A stretch of DNA of 33,016 bases. It comes from JBKJZO01 sp046715235. GTDB lineage: Bacteria; Actinomycetota; Actinomycetes; BP-191. Location of the stretch: the NCBI GenBank assembly GCA_046715235.1, contig JBKJZO010000090.1, positions 1 to 33,016 of the forward strand, written 5' to 3'. Below are positions 29,636 through 33,016 of the stretch, one piece after another (position 1 is the first letter of the stretch; every line of letters begins with the position of its first letter). The notes under the pieces were generated by a model. That model worked only from the letters and a program-made list of their open reading frames with translations, was not told the origin of the DNA and did not search any database. The translations under genes and the position numbers were made by a program.

Positions 29636-30420
29636 GCCTGCAGATCCGCGGCGTCAACAAAGGCTTCACCGTCAAGAAGGGGGGTTGGCAGCCGGTCCTG
29701 CGCGACCTCGATCTCACCGTCGCAGAGGGCGAGTTCGTGTCACTCATCGGACACTCCGGCTGCGGCAAGTCGACCCTGCTCAACCTGGTCGGCGGGTTGA
29801 GCAAGCCCGACAGCGGCACGATCACGGTTGATGGAGTCCCCGTAACCGAGCCGGGACCCGATCGCGCAATGGTCTTCCAGAGCTACTCGCTGCTGCCTCG
29901 ACTCAGCATCCTCGACAACGTCAGATATGCCGCCGGGGCAGCTCGCCCCGGGCGCTCGAAGGAACTCACCGACGAGATCTCGGAGCGCTACCTCACCGCG
30001 GTGGGCCTGTGGGAACACCGCGGCAAGAGGCCGGGGCAGGTGTCGGGCGGCATGGCACAGCGCTGTGCCGTCGCCCGCGCCTTCGCCGTCGAGCCACGCG
30101 TGCTGCTCCTCGACGAGCCGTTCGGTGCACTTGACGCACTGACGCGGGCGAAGCTGCAGGAACAGCTGGTGGCGTTGTGGGGCGGCGAGTCGGAGACCGA
30201 AATGGTCCTGATGGTGACGCACGGCATGGACGAGGCGATTCTTCTGGCAGATCGGGTCGCCGTACTCGCTCCGCCGCCCGGTCCGTCGCTGATGGAGATT
30301 CTTGAGGTACCGATTCCGCGGCCACGGGACCGCGGCGCGCTCGTCGACGACGCTGCGTTCCGGGCCGCGCAACACGCACTCGCCGATCTGCTACAAAGGG
30401 AGTCCGTCGACGCGGCGTAG
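29632..30420 (+). CDS. nitrate-type ABC transporter ATP-binding protein
   Basis: A 262-aa ATPase. Walker A is SLIGHSGCGKSTLLNLVGGL, the Q-loop is AMVFQSYSLLPRLSILDNV, the signature is VSGGMAQRCAVARAF, Walker B is LLLDEPFGALDALTRAKLQE and the switch His is in MVTHGMDEAILLADRVAV. The sequence is of the NrtD/SsuB class. The signature reads SGGMAQR where most have SGGMRQR, as in several nitrate importers. ATG 29632 is set by the ATGA overlap with the permease; the frame is open upstream only as a shadow. Confidence 0.93.
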   Translation: MSLQIRGVNKGFTVKKGGWQPVLRDLDLTVAEGEFVSLIGHSGCGKSTLLNLVGGLSKPDSGTITVDGVPVTEPGPDRAMVFQSYSLLPRLSILDNVRYAAGAARPGRSKELTDEISERYLTAVGLWEHRGKRPGQVSGGMAQRCAVARAFAVEPRVLLLDEPFGALDALTRAKLQEQLVALWGGESETEMVLMVTHGMDEAILLADRVAVLAPPPGPSLMEILEVPIPRPRDRGALVDDAAFRAAQHALADLLQRESVDAA

Positions 30421-30432
30421 CCGCACGGGTCG

Positions 30433-30470
30433 TTCACGGCGTCGAAACCGAAGGGAAGCCGTAGCGAAAC
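30433..30470 (+). promoter_or_regulatory. GlnR-like box upstream of nnaR
   Basis: TTCAC (30433-30437), 6 bp, GAAAC (30444-30448), 6 bp, GAAGC (30455-30459), 6 bp, GAAAC (30466-30470). All three spacers match the GlnR consensus gTnAC-n6-GaAAC-n6-gTnAC-n6-GaAAC and both GAAAC elements are perfect; the third element is degenerate. It lies 52 bp before the nnaR start. The same site could also be bound by NnaR with GlnR, as described for nitrogen genes in Streptomyces and mycobacteria. Confidence 0.7.
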
Positions 30471-30521
30471 GACCAAAACGCACCCTAGGGCTTGGCCGCG
30501 CATCGGAAGGAGGCCAAGCCC

Positions 30522-31613
30522 GTGCATGGTTTGTGCGTCGGACTCACGGCTGACCGTCGAGGCCAGGAGCTCGCTGACTCCCTGACGCAGCGCGGTGCCT
30601 CGGTCGTGTGGGGACGGACTCTGACCATCCTGCCGCCCGAGCAGGACGAAATGCTCGTCGTCGAGACTGACGCCATGCTGGCCGCGTCGCCGTCGTACGC
30701 GATCGTGTCGACGGCATCCGGGCTCAATGCGTGGCTGGCCGCGCTCGACTCCCGACGCCGTGAGAGCGTCACCAAGTTGCTGCAGTCGATCCCTGTGCTG
30801 GCTCGCGGTGCGAAGGCCGCGGGCGGGCTGCACTCGGTCGCCGTGCGAGCCGAGTTCGTCTCGCCGATCGAGACCACCGACGACGTCGTGCAGTGGCTGG
30901 CGCCTCGGTTACGCCGTGGCGTCGCCGTCGCGGCGCAAGTCCACGGCGGCGAGGTGCTCGGCGCTTTCGACGGCATCCGCCGGCTCGGCGCTTCGGTGCA
31001 GAGCGTGGCGCCCTACCGCTGGGCGCTGCCGCAGGACCTGCAGCCGGCACGCGCCCTGATCGCCGAGCTGATCGCGGGGCGGGTCGACGTGCTCGCGTGC
31101 ACCAGCGCGCCCGCCGTACGCAACCTGTTCGTCTTCGCTGATGCCGAAGGAGCAGGCGACGAACTCCGCCAGGCCTTGCGCGATTCGGTGACGATCGCGG
31201 CCGTGGGGCCTGTGACGGCTGTGGCCTTCGAGGTCGAAGGCGTGGGTGTGTCGATCATGCCGACGAGAGCACGCACCGGAGACCTGGTACGCGCGATCGC
31301 GGCGTTCGCTGAGCGCGGCGATCACCTTGCTGGTCCGCTCGAACTCGTGCCCTCAGCGCGCGCGGTTCGCATCGGTGCCGGCATCGTGGTGCTGGGCGCG
31401 CAGGAGTTCGACGTGCTGGCGGCATTGGTACGACGGCCGGGCGTCGTCTGCAAACCGGGAACACTCTCACTCGCCGCATTCGGGCACGCTTTGCCAGAGG
31501 ACGTGACGGCGATTCGCCATCACGTGTCGAGGATCCGCCGCAAGCTCGGCCAGCACGGGAGCCTGCTCGAGACCGTTCGTGGAGTCGGCTACCGCTACCG
31601 CCCCAGCGCGTAG
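30522..31613 (+). CDS. nnaR: NnaR-type regulator (uroporphyrinogen-III synthase-like domain + winged helix)
   Basis: A 363-aa protein with an N-terminal HemD-like domain (~1-245; LCVGLTADRRGQELADSL, SYAIVSTASGLNAWLA, VDVLACTSAPAVRNLFVFAD, SVTIAAVGPVTAVAFEVEGV) and a C-terminal OmpR/PhoB-type winged helix (~275-363; GAQEFDVLAALVRRPGVVCK, VTAIRHHVSRIRRKLGQHGS and ETVRGVGYRYRP). This fusion is NnaR in Streptomyces and M. smegmatis, which acts with GlnR to activate nitrate/nitrite genes. GTG 30522 has AAGGAGG 8 nt upstream, which decides the start over TTG 30492. The GlnR-like box, the nitrate importer before it and nirDB after it all support the role. It could retain HemD activity for siroheme, but that is less likely. 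Confidence 0.9.
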   Translation: MHGLCVGLTADRRGQELADSLTQRGASVVWGRTLTILPPEQDEMLVVETDAMLAASPSYAIVSTASGLNAWLAALDSRRRESVTKLLQSIPVLARGAKAAGGLHSVAVRAEFVSPIETTDDVVQWLAPRLRRGVAVAAQVHGGEVLGAFDGIRRLGASVQSVAPYRWALPQDLQPARALIAELIAGRVDVLACTSAPAVRNLFVFADAEGAGDELRQALRDSVTIAAVGPVTAVAFEVEGVGVSIMPTRARTGDLVRAIAAFAERGDHLAGPLELVPSARAVRIGAGIVVLGAQEFDVLAALVRRPGVVCKPGTLSLAAFGHALPEDVTAIRHHVSRIRRKLGQHGSLLETVRGVGYRYRPSA

Positions 31614-31644
31614 CCGCAGCGCCCGCGCCGGCTCAGGTCATTGC

Positions 31645-31995
31645 CTAACTCTGTTGCTCCTCGGTTATGGCTATCTCGACGCGGCCGTCGGTGACGCGAA
31701 CTGGATACACGGGTACGACGGCCGTCTCGTCGTCGAGGCAGTTGCCGGTCCGCAGGTCGAATCGTTGCTTGTACATAGGTGATGCGACGAACACGACGTC
31801 GCCCTTGGTGCCCACCAAGCCTCGGGACATCACCGACGCCCGGCTGAACGGATCGACGTTGCCGACCGCGACGACGTCGCCGTCGATCAAGCGGAAAATG
31901 GCGATCTGCCGGCCTCCGACGAGGACCGCTGCGCCGCGCTCAGGCTGCAGGTCGTCGTACGCGCAGACGTCGACCCAATGGTGCGTGTCGATCAT
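31645..31995 (-). CDS. nirD: nitrite reductase (NADH) small subunit NirD
   Basis: A 116-aa Rieske-fold subunit of assimilatory NADH-nitrite reductase. HHWVDVCAYDDLQPERGAAV, IAIFRLIDGDVVAVGNVDPF, GDVVFVASPMYKQRFDLRTG and NCLDDETAVVPVYPVRV are typical. The iron-sulfur Cys/His ligands of true Rieske proteins are missing, as is normal for NirD. ATG 31995 overlaps the nirB stop as ATGA (31992-31995), and the longer frame upstream belongs to nirB out of phase. It is convergent with nnaR, 31 bp apart. Confidence 0.95.
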   Translation of the reverse strand: MIDTHHWVDVCAYDDLQPERGAAVLVGGRQIAIFRLIDGDVVAVGNVDPFSRASVMSRGLVGTKGDVVFVASPMYKQRFDLRTGNCLDDETAVVPVYPVRVTDGRVEIAITEEQQS

Positions 31996-33016
31996 TCGAC
32001 AACGGCCGTGAGCAGCTCGTCGGGTTGCGCCGGACGGATCTGTCCACGCTCGACGACGAAGACCACGTTGGGGTCGGGCTCGTCGGGGGCGTTGACGAAG
32101 GTGACGAAGCGCTTGAGCCGGTCGGGGTCGTCGAGGGTCTCGGCCCACTCGTCGCGGTAGCCGGCGACGTGCCGTGCCATGTCGGCCTCGAGGTCGGCGG
32201 CCAGTCCGAGTGAGTCATCGACGACGACGCTCTTGATGTAGTCGATGCCACCCTCGTGTCGGACCACCCACGGCGCGGTGCGCTCGAGCCGGTCGGCCGT
32301 GCGTACGTAGAACATCAGGAAGCGGTCGATGTAGCGGACCAGGGTCTCGGTGTCGAGGTCGGTTGCGAGCAGCTTCGCGTGCGCCGGCGTCATGCCACCG
32401 TTGCCACCGACGTAGAGGTTCCAGCCCTTCTCGGTCGCGATGACGCCGACGTCCTTGCTCTGGGCCTCCGCGCACTCGCGGGCGCAGCCCGACACGGCCA
32501 TCTTGATCTTGTGCGGCGCGCGCAGCCCGCGGTAGCGCAGCTCGAGGTCGATCGCGAGCGTCGTCGAGTCTTGTACGCCGAAGCGGCACCAGGTCTGCCC
32601 GACACACGACTTCACCGTGCGCAGCGCCTTGCCGTAGGCGTGGCCGGACTCGAAGCCGGCTTCGACGAGACGGCGCCAAATCGAAGGCAGCTGCTCGACC
32701 CGCGCGCCGAACAGGTCGATGCGCTGGCCACCGGTGATCTTCGTGTAGAGGCCGAAGTCGCGGGCGACCTCGCCGATGACGATGAGCTTCTCCGCGGTGA
32801 TCTCGCCGCCCGGCACCCGAGGGACGACCGAGTAGGTGCCGTCGCGTTGCAGGTTGGCGAGGAAGTGGTCGTTGGTGTCCTGCAGGGCCGCTTGCTCGCC
32901 GGCGAGGATGTAGCCACTGCCGAGTGACGCCAGCATCGATGCCACCGCCGGCTTGCACACCTCACACCCGAGCCCCGTTCCGTGCTCGCGCAACAGCGCC
33001 GAGAACGAGCCGATGC
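31992..33016 (-). CDS. nirB: nitrite reductase (NADH) large subunit NirB (5' part outside the window)
   Basis: The visible 341 codons are the C-terminal part of NirB, which reduces nitrite to ammonium with NADH. From the window edge: the end of the BFD-like [2Fe-2S] domain (GLGCEVCKPAVASM), a nitrite/sulfite reductase ferredoxin-like half domain (GGEITAEKLIVIGEVARDFG), and the siroheme/[4Fe-4S] domain with all four cysteines in SCVGQTWCRFG (C-x5-C) and SGCARECAEAQSKDVGVI (C-x3-C). A ~90-residue C-terminal extension ends at TGA 31992. The true start lies beyond 33016; internal TTG/GTG codons are not starts. The FAD/NAD domains should be encoded outside the window. Confidence 0.95.
   Translation of the reverse strand, partial: IGSFSALLREHGTGLGCEVCKPAVASMLASLGSGYILAGEQAALQDTNDHFLANLQRDGTYSVVPRVPGGEITAEKLIVIGEVARDFGLYTKITGGQRIDLFGARVEQLPSIWRRLVEAGFESGHAYGKALRTVKSCVGQTWCRFGVQDSTTLAIDLELRYRGLRAPHKIKMAVSGCARECAEAQSKDVGVIATEKGWNLYVGGNGGMTPAHAKLLATDLDTETLVRYIDRFLMFYVRTADRLERTAPWVVRHEGGIDYIKSVVVDDSLGLAADLEADMARHVAGYRDEWAETLDDPDRLKRFVTFVNAPDEPDPNVVFVVERGQIRPAQPDELLTAVVE

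Overview
The window is high-GC, densely coded chromosomal DNA from an actinobacterium. The evidence is the gene content and order, not any marker gene. There is a CysO/CysM/Mec+ sulfur-carrier cysteine pathway, an Ada-AlkA fusion, an NnaR-type regulator next to NirBD, a DUF2017-ClpS pair, and a block from clpS to rdgB that follows the order of Mycobacterium tuberculosis Rv1331-Rv1341. GTG starts are frequent and neighbouring genes often overlap by 1-4 nt. I cannot name the genus; the content would fit several Actinomycetia orders outside Mycobacteriales.

Layout. 1-2.2 kb: a GT39-like membrane glycosyltransferase (cut by the window edge) coupled to a TetR regulator. 2.2-6.9 kb: a tRNA-rich stretch (Arg, His, Lys) with orn and an MMPL exporter, plus three decayed gene remnants: an epimerase, an alpha/beta hydrolase and a possible VWA-protein tail. 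6.9-11 kb: a GGDEF-EAL cyclic-di-GMP enzyme and an alkylation-repair operon (ada-alkA, ogt). 11-13.9 kb: small membrane and hypothetical proteins, a cupredoxin lipoprotein and a fumarylacetoacetate-hydrolase family enzyme. 13.9-16.6 kb: a three-gene zinc/manganese ABC importer, divergent from a peroxiredoxin (bcp) across a perfect 17-bp palindrome. 17.2-18.3 kb: tRNA-Leu and a UDP-glucuronate decarboxylase-like enzyme.

18.3-26.3 kb (mostly minus strand): clpS, DUF2017, mec, an unknown gene, cysO, cysM, a DUF559-like gene, murI, an MBL hydrolase, rph and rdgB. Relative to the M. tuberculosis order, the rhomboid slot between cysM and murI holds a DUF559-like gene bounded by copies of a short repeat. 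The Rv1333 slot holds an unrelated membrane protein. An unknown 189-aa gene sits between mec and cysO. CysO itself ends in Gly-Gly-Ser-Arg instead of a free Gly-Gly.

26.3-33 kb: an EamA transporter, then a nitrogen-assimilation module: a nitrate-type ABC importer (Tat lipoprotein, permease, ATPase), the HemD-like regulator NnaR, and NirD/NirB assimilatory nitrite reductase (NirB cut by the window edge). GlnR-like operator boxes lie upstream of both the importer and nnaR, so the module is probably induced together by nitrogen limitation. No CRISPR array, rRNA, prophage or recognisable transposase is present.
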